Source: Chloroflexota bacterium (lineage in GTDB: Bacteria; Chloroflexota; Anaerolineae; UBA4142; SHND01). From it: a DNA stretch of 37,823 nt. The translations under genes were made by a program, and so were the position numbers. Below the pieces are notes generated by a model. The model had not been told where the DNA came from, did not search any database, and worked only from the letters and a program-made list of their open reading frames with translations. Positions 30,994 to 37,823 of this stretch are shown here, piece after piece (positions within the stretch are counted from its first letter, which is position 1; each line of letters starts with the position of its first letter). The stretch spans positions 1 through 37,823 of the forward strand of contig JAKOPZ010000119.1 in NCBI GenBank assembly GCA_029778615.1. Direction: 5' to 3'.

Positions 30994-33537
30994 ATGTCCA
31001 TTCAACTCACTCTCGCCGCCCGCTATTTGTGGGGACGCAAATTGCGAACCTTGCTCACGACGCTCGCAATTATTTTTGGCGTGCTCGTCATTTTCGGCAT
31101 GAACATTCTTTTGCCGACGATGCTCAGCGCGTTTCAAACGTCGCTGCTGAACGCGTCGGGACAAGTGGATGTTTTGATTACGCACAAAACGGGCGAAACG
31201 TTTGCGCCGCGCCTTATCAATCGCATTCAAGATATTCGCGGTGTGCGCGCGGTTTCGGGTTCGCTCGAACGTACCATCAACATTCCCGCGAACTTTTATC
31301 GCAGCGGCACGGTGGGCGCGGTCTCGCTCATCGGGATTGAACCGCGCGCCGCGCAGCAAATTCGCGACTATACCCTCGCGCAGGGACGCTTTTTGCAAAA
31401 CAATGATACAAACGTCGCAGTGATTACGGGCGCGCTCGCGGACACGTTGAAATTAAAATTGGGCGACGACCTCACGCTGCCGACTGTGCAGGGTGCGGTG
31501 AAATTGAAAATCATCGGCATTCGGCAAACGCTAACGATGCCCGGCAACGAACCCGTGTGGGTGACGTTGAGTGAGGCGCAAAAATTACTAAACCTCCCGA
31601 ATCGTATCAATACGATTGAAGTGAAACTCGATACGCTGGACGCGGCACAGCGCGACGCGATTACGAACGCGATTGCGGAAACGGCGGGCGACGATTATCA
31701 ATTGGGCGGACTCGCGAGCGGCTCGGAATTTCTCGCGAGTTTGCAGTCCGCGCAGCTCGCGTTCAATGGGCTTGGTTTTCTCGCGCTCTTTATGGGGGGC
31801 TTTATTATTTTCAACACGTTCCGTACCGTCGTCGCCGAACGCCGTCACGATATCGGGATGCTGCGCGCGATTGGCGCGAGCCGCCGTACCATTATTGGAC
31901 TGATTTTGGTGGAAGGAATTTTGCAAGGTGTTCTCGGCACTGCCATCGGCATCGGTCTGGGCTATTTGGCTGGCGCGGGCATTGTGGCAGCGGTGAGCGG
32001 TCTCTTTCAAGATTTTTTGCACATTACGCTCGGCGCGCCCGTGATAGAACCCATGCTGCTTGTGGTGACGATTGTTTTAGGAGTCGGCGTCACCTTGTTC
32101 AGCGGGCTGATGCCTGCCTTGAGCGCGAGCCGCGTGCCGCCGCTTGAAGCGCTGCGTCCGAGTGTGGCGCAGGTGGAAACGGTGCGCCGTATCAGCAAAG
32201 CGACGATTGCGGGAATTCTTTTGATTGTGTTCGCGGGCGCAAGCTTATTTACGCACAACATCAGCATCGTCGCGCTGGGCGGTCTCTGTTTTTTGATTGG
32301 ACTCGTTTTGCTCGCGCCCGCATTGGTGAAACCGATTGCGCGCGTCTTTGGCGGACTCGTCGCAGTCGTCTTTGCGCGTGAAGGTACTGCAGACCTCGCG
32401 CGCGGCAATCTCACGCGCCAACCTTCGCGCGCGGCGATTACGGCGAGCGCGACGATGATTGGACTTGCGATTTTGGTCGCGGCGGTTGGCGTCTTGATGA
32501 GTTTGCGCGGCGGCATTGACAATGTGTTGGAAAAAAGTTTGGGCAGCGATTATTTGTTATTGCCACCTGCGCTCGGTACGTGGGGCAGCGATTTGGGTGC
32601 GGATGAAAATTTGGCGAATCGCCTGCGCGCGGTGTACGGCGTGCGCGCGGTGAGTACGACGCGTTTTGCGGCGACGAGTGTTGGCGACAAACAAGTGAAT
32701 CTTTTGGGCATTGACCCCGAAACCTTTCCGCAAGTATCGGGACTGAATTTTTCCGAAGGCGACTCGCGCACGGCGTTCGAACAATTGGCGCAAGGACGCG
32801 CCATCATTTTGAATGGTGTTGGCGCGGCGCAGTATCGGCTTCACGCGGGCGATTCGGTGAAACTCGCTTCGCCCGAAGGCGAACAAACGTATCAAGTCGT
32901 CGGCGTCGCGAACGATTTTATCAATACGAAAATTTCGACCGCGTATATTTCGCAGGCGAACTTGAAACGCGATTTTCACAAGACCGAAGATGTTTTGATT
33001 CAAATTGACCTCGCGCCGAATGCGGACGTGGCGCAAGTGGAAGCGCGGTTTCAAGAAATCGTCGCGCGCTATCCGCAGTTCAAATTGATTTCGGGCAGCG
33101 CGTACGTACAAGAAATGCGGCAAACGTTCAACGCGGCGTTTTCGTTCTATTACATCTTGCTCGGCTTTTTGGCGCTCCCGTCACTCATCGCGATTCTCAA
33201 TACGCTCGCGATTGGCGTCATCGAACGCACGCGCGAAATCGGAATGTTACGCGCCATCGGCGCGACGCGGCGTCAAGTGCGCCGCACGATTCTTGCTGAA
33301 GCGATTTTGCTCGCGGCGACGGGCACCGCGTTTGGAATTCTTGCGGGCTTGTATCTCGGTTACGTCATCGTGTTGGGCATTGGCGCGAGTGGAATGTTTC
33401 CGCTCGAGTACTCGTTCCCGTTTGCGGGCGCGCTCGCGGCGGTCGCCGTCGGTTTGCTCTTTGGCGTCATCGCCGCGCTCATCCCCGCGCGTCAAGCCGC
33501 GCAGATGGATATTATTCATGCGCTGCGGTATGAATAA
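30994..33537 (+). CDS. ABC transporter permease with two FtsX domains
   Basis: An 847-residue membrane protein. It has an N-terminal TM segment (about 18-40, TLAIIFGVLVIFGMNILLP), a large external domain (about 45-260) and an FtsX module with GGFIIFNTFRTVVAERRHDI and GMLRAIGASRRTIIG. A second copy follows: two central TMs, another external domain (about 510-705) and a C-terminal FtsX module with EIGMLRAIGATRRQVRRTIL. Such duplicated permeases export lipoproteins, peptides or small molecules. The start ATG 30994 is chosen over 30973 because the upstream codons are word repeat. Function with the ATPase gene is inferred from adjacency. Confidence 0.93.
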   Translation: MSIQLTLAARYLWGRKLRTLLTTLAIIFGVLVIFGMNILLPTMLSAFQTSLLNASGQVDVLITHKTGETFAPRLINRIQDIRGVRAVSGSLERTINIPANFYRSGTVGAVSLIGIEPRAAQQIRDYTLAQGRFLQNNDTNVAVITGALADTLKLKLGDDLTLPTVQGAVKLKIIGIRQTLTMPGNEPVWVTLSEAQKLLNLPNRINTIEVKLDTLDAAQRDAITNAIAETAGDDYQLGGLASGSEFLASLQSAQLAFNGLGFLALFMGGFIIFNTFRTVVAERRHDIGMLRAIGASRRTIIGLILVEGILQGVLGTAIGIGLGYLAGAGIVAAVSGLFQDFLHITLGAPVIEPMLLVVTIVLGVGVTLFSGLMPALSASRVPPLEALRPSVAQVETVRRISKATIAGILLIVFAGASLFTHNISIVALGGLCFLIGLVLLAPALVKPIARVFGGLVAVVFAREGTADLARGNLTRQPSRAAITASATMIGLAILVAAVGVLMSLRGGIDNVLEKSLGSDYLLLPPALGTWGSDLGADENLANRLRAVYGVRAVSTTRFAATSVGDKQVNLLGIDPETFPQVSGLNFSEGDSRTAFEQLAQGRAIILNGVGAAQYRLHAGDSVKLASPEGEQTYQVVGVANDFINTKISTAYISQANLKRDFHKTEDVLIQIDLAPNADVAQVEARFQEIVARYPQFKLISGSAYVQEMRQTFNAAFSFYYILLGFLALPSLIAILNTLAIGVIERTREIGMLRAIGATRRQVRRTILAEAILLAATGTAFGILAGLYLGYVIVLGIGASGMFPLEYSFPFAGALAAVAVGLLFGVIAALIPARQAAQMDIIHALRYE

Positions 33538-33590
33538 CGACAAAGGACGAACGACGAATCACGAACGACGAATCACCAACAACGTTTTAC
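33538..33590. repeat. One-armed word repeat after the permease gene (family B)
   Basis: The words acaaaggacgaacgacgaat and cacgaacgacgaatcacc repeat without a matching inverse arm. The vocabulary is that of the spacers before rplC and rplX. It may be half of a palindrome. Confidence 0.65.
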
Positions 33591-33592
33591 GT

Positions 33593-33620
33593 TTGACGCG
33601 TCGTACAATCTGCATATAAT
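33593..33620 (+). promoter_or_regulatory. Promoter of the tRNA-Glu gene
   Basis: TTGACG (33593-33598) and TATAAT (33615-33620) are 16 bases apart; the expected start is near 33627, six bases before the tRNA. Confidence 0.75.
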
Positions 33621-33632
33621 CATTTCGCTGTT

Positions 33633-33705
33633 GTCCCTATCGTCTAGTGGACTAGGACGTGGCCCTTTCAAGGCTAAAACACGGGTTCGAATCCCGTTAG
33701 GGGCA
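33633..33705 (+). tRNA. tRNA-Glu (anticodon UUC)
   Basis: The 73-nt cloverleaf folds by eye. Acceptor GTCCCTA pairs with TAGGGGC. The D-arm is GTCTAGTGGACTAGGAC. The anticodon stem TGGCC/GGCTA holds the loop CTTTCAA with anticodon TTC. The T-arm is CGGGT-TCGAATC-CCG with discriminator A. CCA is not encoded. It has its own promoter and terminator. Confidence 0.95.
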
Positions 33706-33722
33706 TTGGGGTCTGACGAATT

Positions 33723-33756
33723 GCAGAGTTTCCACAGAGATAACTCTGCTTTTTTT
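33723..33756 (+). terminator. Intrinsic terminator after tRNA-Glu
   Basis: GCAGAGTT/AACTCTGC, a perfect 8-bp stem with loop tccacagagat, is followed by seven T. Confidence 0.9.
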
Positions 33757-33763
33757 ATTGTAC

Positions 33764-33964
33764 ATGTTTGAGGGATTGCCACCGACGGACACGCTGTTGG
33801 GCGGTTTTGGCTTGGGTTTAATCGCCGCGCTTGCCTTTATTTTGGCAGAGCGAGTGATGAACCCGCGTCTGCGCCTTGTCATCGTCTTTGCGGCGTTTGT
33901 TTTGTGCCTCGCCGCAATTGTGGTTGTCGTCATTTCGCTGCGCGTAATGCCGCAAGCGGAATAG
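33764..33964 (+). CDS. Small two-TM membrane protein
   Basis: A 66-residue protein, family not recognised. Two hydrophobic helices are visible: GGFGLGLIAALAFILAERV (about 13-31) and LVIVFAAFVLCLAAIVVVVI (about 40-59), separated by a short basic loop (MNPRLR). It starts eight bases after the T-run of the tRNA terminator, with no Shine-Dalgarno, and lies 13 bases before the thioesterase gene. A TTG at 33758 is an alternative start. Coding status is supported by the membrane pattern and spacing, not by homology. Confidence 0.6.
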   Translation: MFEGLPPTDTLLGGFGLGLIAALAFILAERVMNPRLRLVIVFAAFVLCLAAIVVVVISLRVMPQAE

Positions 33965-33977
33965 GGGAAACTGCGCC

Positions 33978-34434
33978 ATGTCCAATCCGATTCTCGAATG
34001 GATGCAAGAAAATCTCGGCAAGACGATGAGCGAAGCGCCGTCGCCGGTCGCGCGCTGGCTGAAGGGCACCTTGCGCGACGCGCAAGAAGGCGCGCTCGTC
34101 GCGGATTTTGTCGTGCGTCCCGAAACCTGTCCCGAAGAATTGAGGGATGACGAACGTCGTCGGCATTTTGCACGGCGGAATGATTGCGGCGATTATGGAT
34201 GATTTTATCGGCGCAACAATTTTTGCGTTGGGACGCGATGGTTTTTATACGACAGTGGATTTGAGCGTGGACTATTTTGCCAGCGCGAACGAAGGCGATG
34301 TCGTCACCGCGAAAACGCGTTTGGTGAAAGCGGGACAGCGCGTCATTCACGGCGAATGTGATTTGTTCAACGCGGACGGACGCTTGCTCGCGCGGGGACG
34401 AACGAATTTACTGCGCGTGGAACCGCGCGAATAG
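33978..34434 (+). pseudogene. PaaI-type hotdog thioesterase, frameshifted by a short insertion
   Basis: The first part (33978 to about 34124) reads LEWMQENLGKTMSEAPSPVA and on to VADFVVRPE. The second part (from 34147, one frame over) continues MTNVVGILHGGMIAAIMDDF with the active-site HGG and Asp, then YTTVDLSVDYFASANEGD. In intact homologues VRPE or similar is directly followed by MTN..GILHGG. A block of 19-22 bases (34125-34146) between them breaks the frame. Removing 19 or 22 bases restores one frame of about 145 codons. The block contains TGTCCCGAAGAATTGAGGGA (34128-34147), 19/20 identical to part of the MITE-like element at 30095-30114. A genuine split gene or assembly error remains possible. 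Confidence 0.8.
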
Positions 34435-34470
34435 TTTCCGCTGCGACTGCATTTTCTCCTTTGAGGCGTG

Positions 34471-34479
34471 TGCTATACT
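34471..34479 (+). promoter_or_regulatory. Extended -10 promoter of the BTAD regulator
   Basis: TGCTATACT fits TGnTATAAT with one mismatch. Transcription would start about 34486, the A of the start codon, implying a leaderless message. Confidence 0.5.
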
Positions 34480-34485
34480 TGAGAC

Positions 34486-37422
34486 ATGGCGCGCGCAAAA
34501 TCCTCGGCGGCTCCTCTCACAAAACTTTATTTACTCGGCGGGTTCCGTCTGGAACGTGACGGAAAAATCCTCCGCCTGCCGCGCCGCAAAGTCGAAGCGC
34601 TGCTCGCGTACCTCGCGCTGTTTCCGCACGAACACACCCGCGAAAAACTCGCCGCGTTATTCTGGGGCGATTCCACCGACGCCGACGCGCGCACCTCGCT
34701 GCGCGTCGCGCTCACCAATCTTCGCACCGCGTTGGGCGAAAACTTGCTCCTCGCCGACCGCGAAACAATTGAACTGAATCCCGAGTTTCCCTTGTGGGTG
34801 GATGCGCTCGAATTTGAACGCGCGGCACGCGCAGAATCGAGCGTTGAAAATTATAACGGCGAGCTGCTCCCCAATTTTTACGACGAATGGGTTTTGGAAA
34901 AACGCGAGGCACTGCGCGAACTCTATTTGGAAACGCTGCTGTCGCTCGCGCAGAGGCACCGGGCGGCAGGTAACTATGCGGAAGCCATTGGCTCTGCGCG
35001 ACGCGTGCTCGAGACCGAGCTGTCGAACGAATCCGCGCATCAACAGTTGATGTTTTGTTATGCGCAAAGCGGTGACCGCAGCGCGGCGTTGAAACAATAC
35101 GCGGAATGCAAAAAAATTCTCGCGCAAGAACTCGGCGTCGAACCATCACCCGAAACCGAACAGCTGTATCAACGCATCAAGTCCAGTCCAATCTCTTCAC
35201 CAACGCTCACCACCGAACTCACCAATCTCCCTCTGCCGCTGACCAGTTTCATCGGACGCGAAAAGGTTTTGGAATCGTTACAAGCTCTCTTGGCGACGAC
35301 GCGCTTGCTCACGTTGACGGGTCCGGGCGGCTGCGGCAAAACGCGCTTGGCGATTGAACTGGCGCGGCGTGAAATGAACCGTTATTTGGACGGCGTGTGG
35401 TGGCTTGACCTCGCGCCGCTCAGCGATGCGGCGAGCGTGGTGGACATACTGATGCGGACGCTCGGGGTGCAAGCCGCATCGCGTCAAGATGCACTCGACT
35501 GTATCGTTAACTCGCTGCGCCACAAACGGCTTTTGCTCGTGATGGACAATTGCGAACATGTGTTGGACGCGTGCGCGCAAATTGCCGAGATGATTCTCGC
35601 GCAGGGTCCCCAAACGCAAATCATCGCGACAAGCCGCGAGGCGCTCAACATTTCGGGTGAAATTGGCTGGCTCGTGCCGCCATTGTCCGCGCCGCGATTG
35701 GACGCGGCAAACTTGGCATCATTGGAAAACATCGCTGCGTTCGAGAGCGTGCGTTTGTTTTTGGAACGCGCGCGGGCGACGCGTCCCGATTTTGCCTTGA
35801 CGCGCGAAAACGCGCTCGCCCTTGTCGAAATTTGCGTCAAGTTGGACGGAATTCCGCTCGCGTTGGAATTGGCGGCGGCGCGCGTGCGCGGCTTGAGTGT
35901 GCAGGACATTGCCGCGCATCTCGATGACCGTTTTCGCCTTTTGGCGGGCGGAAGCCGCACCGCGCTGCCACGCCAGCAGACCCTGCGCGCGTTGATTGAT
36001 TGGAGTTACAACTTGTTGAACGAGACCGAACGCATGGTCTTGCGTCGCGTTTCGGTCTTGGTGGGAACGTGGACGCTCGACGTCGCGCAAGGGATTTGTT
36101 TTGAAGGGGATGGGCAAGATGAAATTGAATTGTGGCAAGAGCTGCCGCATTTGGTAGACAAGTCGCTGTTGAATCTGCAAGAAACGGGACCGCGCACCGC
36201 GTATCGCATGTTGGATACAATTCAACATTATGCGCGCGAACGCCTGCGGGAAAAGAACGAAGAGGCAAAAACGTTTGACGCGCATCTGGCGTATTTCCAC
36301 GACCTCGCGCGTAACGCGCATCCGAAATTTTTCGCGGCAGAACAAATGCGCGTGTGGCAAGAACTGAACGCGGTGACGGAAAATTTACGCGCCGCACTCG
36401 ATTGGGCGCTCGTGCGCGCGACTCGTGACCCCGCGCGGGTCCAACGCGGGATTGAGTTGGCAGACGCGCTGTGTCCGTTTTGGATTATGAACAGCGAATT
36501 TGTGGAAGGACTGCGGTGGATGAATCTGGCCGCACACCTTGCGCGGAATACATTTCCGCTCTTGTACGCCCAAGCGCTATTCGACACGGGCGTTTTGTAT
36601 TTTCACTTTGTGGACCGCCAAGCGGCATATCCCGTGCTGGAGGAGAGCGCGCGTGAATTTCGCACGTTGGGCGATACATGGAACACGGCGCGCGCGGAAC
36701 TGTATCTCGCGTTCGGTGAATTTGAACGCGGCAAGCGCGCCGCCGCGGAACAAATGTGGGCGAATAGTTTGCAGGAATTGAACGCGCGCGGCGATATGCC
36801 CAGTGTGGCGCGCTTGCGCGGCTGGCAGGCGCGCGCCGCGCGTTATGCGGGCGAATATGCGCGCGCGCAAGAGTTAAATGCACAGAGTGTCGAGCTGTTT
36901 GGACAGCTGGGGGATGAATTCATGCGCGCATATCAGTTGAATATGTGGGGCACGGCGGCATATTTGGACGGCGATTTTGAAATGGCAAAGCGCTGTTTGG
37001 AGGAAAGCATCGCCTTTACGGAACGAAATCAGTTTCGCAAAGTGTACGGCGCCGCCTTGTTCCGTTTGGGCTTGGTGGCATGGAGTGAGCGCGATGTGGC
37101 GCGCGCGGAAAATTTTTGGAAAGAAAGTTTGCGCATCCTGCATCGTTTGTCGGCGCTGCACGATGTTGGCGAAGATTTAGCGTCCCTCGCCTTGGTCGCA
37201 GAACAGAAACAAAAATGGCGCGAGGCAGCCCTGTTGTGGGGCGCGGCAGAGTCGGCGGGCATCGCCTCCAAATATCACGACCGCGTCCGCGAACCCAACG
37301 CGTACGCGTCCGGTCAAGCGAATGTGCGCGCGAGGTTGGGCGCGCCCGAGTACGAGGCGTTATGGCGCGAGGGCAAAGCGCTGCCGCCCGAAGAGGCAAT
37401 TCAATCTGCACTGGCAATCTAG
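34486..37422 (+). CDS. BTAD/NB-ARC-type transcriptional regulator (AfsR/SARP-like)
   Basis: A 978-residue signalling regulator. Residues 12-85 form an OmpR-like winged helix (KLYLLGGFRLERDGKILRLP, then ALFWGDSTDADARTSLRVAL). Residues 90-235 form the BTAD domain (FYDEWVLEKREALRELYLET and ALKQYAECKKILAQELGVEP). The NTPase module has the P-loop GPGGCGKTRLAIELA at about 279-293, Walker B LLLVMDNCEHVL near 350 and IIATSREAL. After about residue 590 helical TPR-like repeats run to the end (ALFDTGVLYFHFVDRQAAYP, ALFRLGLVAWSERDVARAEN). No LuxR-type C terminus is present. Such proteins sense a ligand through the repeats and activate nearby genes. The target is unknown. Confidence 0.93.
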   Translation: MARAKSSAAPLTKLYLLGGFRLERDGKILRLPRRKVEALLAYLALFPHEHTREKLAALFWGDSTDADARTSLRVALTNLRTALGENLLLADRETIELNPEFPLWVDALEFERAARAESSVENYNGELLPNFYDEWVLEKREALRELYLETLLSLAQRHRAAGNYAEAIGSARRVLETELSNESAHQQLMFCYAQSGDRSAALKQYAECKKILAQELGVEPSPETEQLYQRIKSSPISSPTLTTELTNLPLPLTSFIGREKVLESLQALLATTRLLTLTGPGGCGKTRLAIELARREMNRYLDGVWWLDLAPLSDAASVVDILMRTLGVQAASRQDALDCIVNSLRHKRLLLVMDNCEHVLDACAQIAEMILAQGPQTQIIATSREALNISGEIGWLVPPLSAPRLDAANLASLENIAAFESVRLFLERARATRPDFALTRENALALVEICVKLDGIPLALELAAARVRGLSVQDIAAHLDDRFRLLAGGSRTALPRQQTLRALIDWSYNLLNETERMVLRRVSVLVGTWTLDVAQGICFEGDGQDEIELWQELPHLVDKSLLNLQETGPRTAYRMLDTIQHYARERLREKNEEAKTFDAHLAYFHDLARNAHPKFFAAEQMRVWQELNAVTENLRAALDWALVRATRDPARVQRGIELADALCPFWIMNSEFVEGLRWMNLAAHLARNTFPLLYAQALFDTGVLYFHFVDRQAAYPVLEESAREFRTLGDTWNTARAELYLAFGEFERGKRAAAEQMWANSLQELNARGDMPSVARLRGWQARAARYAGEYARAQELNAQSVELFGQLGDEFMRAYQLNMWGTAAYLDGDFEMAKRCLEESIAFTERNQFRKVYGAALFRLGLVAWSERDVARAENFWKESLRILHRLSALHDVGEDLASLALVAEQKQKWREAALLWGAAESAGIASKYHDRVREPNAYASGQANVRARLGAPEYEALWREGKALPPEEAIQSALAI

Positions 37423-37454
37423 TCCGTCCTCTGAATGAGGACGGATTTCTTTTT
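37423..37454 (+). terminator. Intrinsic terminator after the BTAD regulator
   Basis: TCCGTCCTC/GAGGACGGA with loop tgaat is followed by tttcttttt. The stem starts at the base after the stop codon. The 149-nt stretch after it (37455-37603) holds no clear gene. Confidence 0.9.
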
Positions 37455-37603
37455 GCAACGGAAACTGCAACGCTCGGTGAGTTGTTTTGCAACGCGGAAT
37501 TAACGTTCGACGTGTATGATTCCCACAGATGAAGCGTGAGGAAAACAAAATGCCATACGCCATCCCATTCAAATCATCAGATTCGTTACCAGAGGAGGAC
37601 ATC

Positions 37604-37823
37604 ATGAACACCAAACAGCTCATTTTCGTAGGATTGCTCGGCGCCATTTTGATTGCGAGCGCGTTTTTCGCACAGACCGCGTTCTCCAAGCCGACGCTTC
37701 CGCAAACCAACGCCAGCGTCGAGCAAGCGGAAGGCGCAAACGTGGGCGAACCCGGCTGGCGCACGCCGCCGATGTCGCAACATTATCCGCCGTTCATTCC
37801 GACCCCGGGCTGGCACACGCCGC
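37604..37823 (+). CDS. Secreted proline-rich protein (partial, runs off the window)
   Basis: The first 73 codons are visible. An N-terminal signal sequence, MNTKQLIFVGLLGAILIASA followed by FFAQTAFS, ends in a plausible signal-peptidase site. The mature part is Pro/Gly-rich with a repeated EPGWRTPP / TPGWHTP unit. AGAGGAGG, seven bases upstream of the ATG, is a strong ribosome-binding site; an in-frame ATG at 37551 is less likely. No family is recognised, and the end lies outside the window. Confidence 0.65.
   Translation, partial: MNTKQLIFVGLLGAILIASAFFAQTAFSKPTLPQTNASVEQAEGANVGEPGWRTPPMSQHYPPFIPTPGWHTP

Noticed and set aside
33633-33760. tRNA-Glu as an attachment site of an integrated element
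   Set aside because: No second copy of the tRNA 3' end and no integrase or phage-like genes are present in the window.
34108-34202. Programmed ribosomal frameshift in the thioesterase gene
   Set aside because: No slippery heptamer or downstream pseudoknot is visible, and the extra bases match a repeat element, which explains the break more simply.
37551-37606. Upstream in-frame ATG (37551) as start of the last gene
   Set aside because: It would place 17 non-hydrophobic residues before the signal peptide, whereas ATG 37604 has a strong AGAGGAGG site.

Overview
The window is a chromosomal segment of a GC-rich bacterium that is most likely an uncultivated member of the Chloroflexota, probably an Anaerolineae-like lineage. 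This placement is an inference. It rests on the gene mix: a RIO-type kinase, an Uma2-family protein, a BTAD/NB-ARC giant regulator, and a phosphatase-DUF3090 plus SCO1664 pair shared with Actinobacteria. It also rests on zinc-binding S14 and S4 proteins. No 16S gene is present to confirm it.

Positions 1-18837 hold the end of tuf followed by a nearly complete S10-spc-alpha ribosomal superoperon in canonical order: rpsJ, rplC, rplD, rplW, rplB, rpsS, rplV, rpsC, rplP, rpmC, rpsQ, rplN, rplX, rplE, rpsN, rpsH, rplF, rplR, rpsE, rpmD, rplO, secY, adk, map, rpmJ, rpsM, rpsK, rpsD, rpoA, rplQ, truA, rplM, rpsI. It ends at a strong intrinsic terminator. infA is missing from its usual place between map and rpmJ. 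S17 carries a long acidic tail and L5 a basic Lys/Ala-rich head.

Positions 18941-29220 are an accessory-to-housekeeping stretch. It holds a cytosolic LysM protein, an unrecognised 536-residue protein, and a RIO kinase behind a 300-nt structured leader with its own promoter, 19-codon ORF and terminator. A convergent UbiA-family prenyl phosphoribosyltransferase follows, then an Uma2 protein, TlyA, a Nudix CoA pyrophosphatase, a lipoprotein and an aldo/keto reductase. The stretch closes with a histidine phosphatase fused to DUF3090 and an SCO1664-family kinase-like protein. Positions 29358-33537 hold a PadR regulator followed by a MacB/LolCDE-type ABC ATPase and permease. tRNA-Glu(UUC), a tiny membrane protein, a frameshifted PaaI-type thioesterase, a 978-residue BTAD regulator and the start of a secreted proline-rich protein complete the window.

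The most striking structure is not a gene. About 18 intergenic spacers are filled with imperfect palindromes whose arms are runs of degenerate 6-9-nt words (for example agagattggagact, gacgaacgacgaat, taaaagttaaaagc, gcacaatgcgcaatg, tagcaagtagtaggtag). Each abuts the start codon of the next gene. The downstream genes then lack a Shine-Dalgarno sequence, whereas most neighbours without a palindrome have one. Word families recur between distant spacers. A 145-bp MITE-like element (30002-30146) sits inside one such palindrome, and a 20-nt copy of part of that element lies exactly at the frameshift of the thioesterase gene. These repeats, and the RIO-kinase leader, are the best candidates for undescribed biology here.
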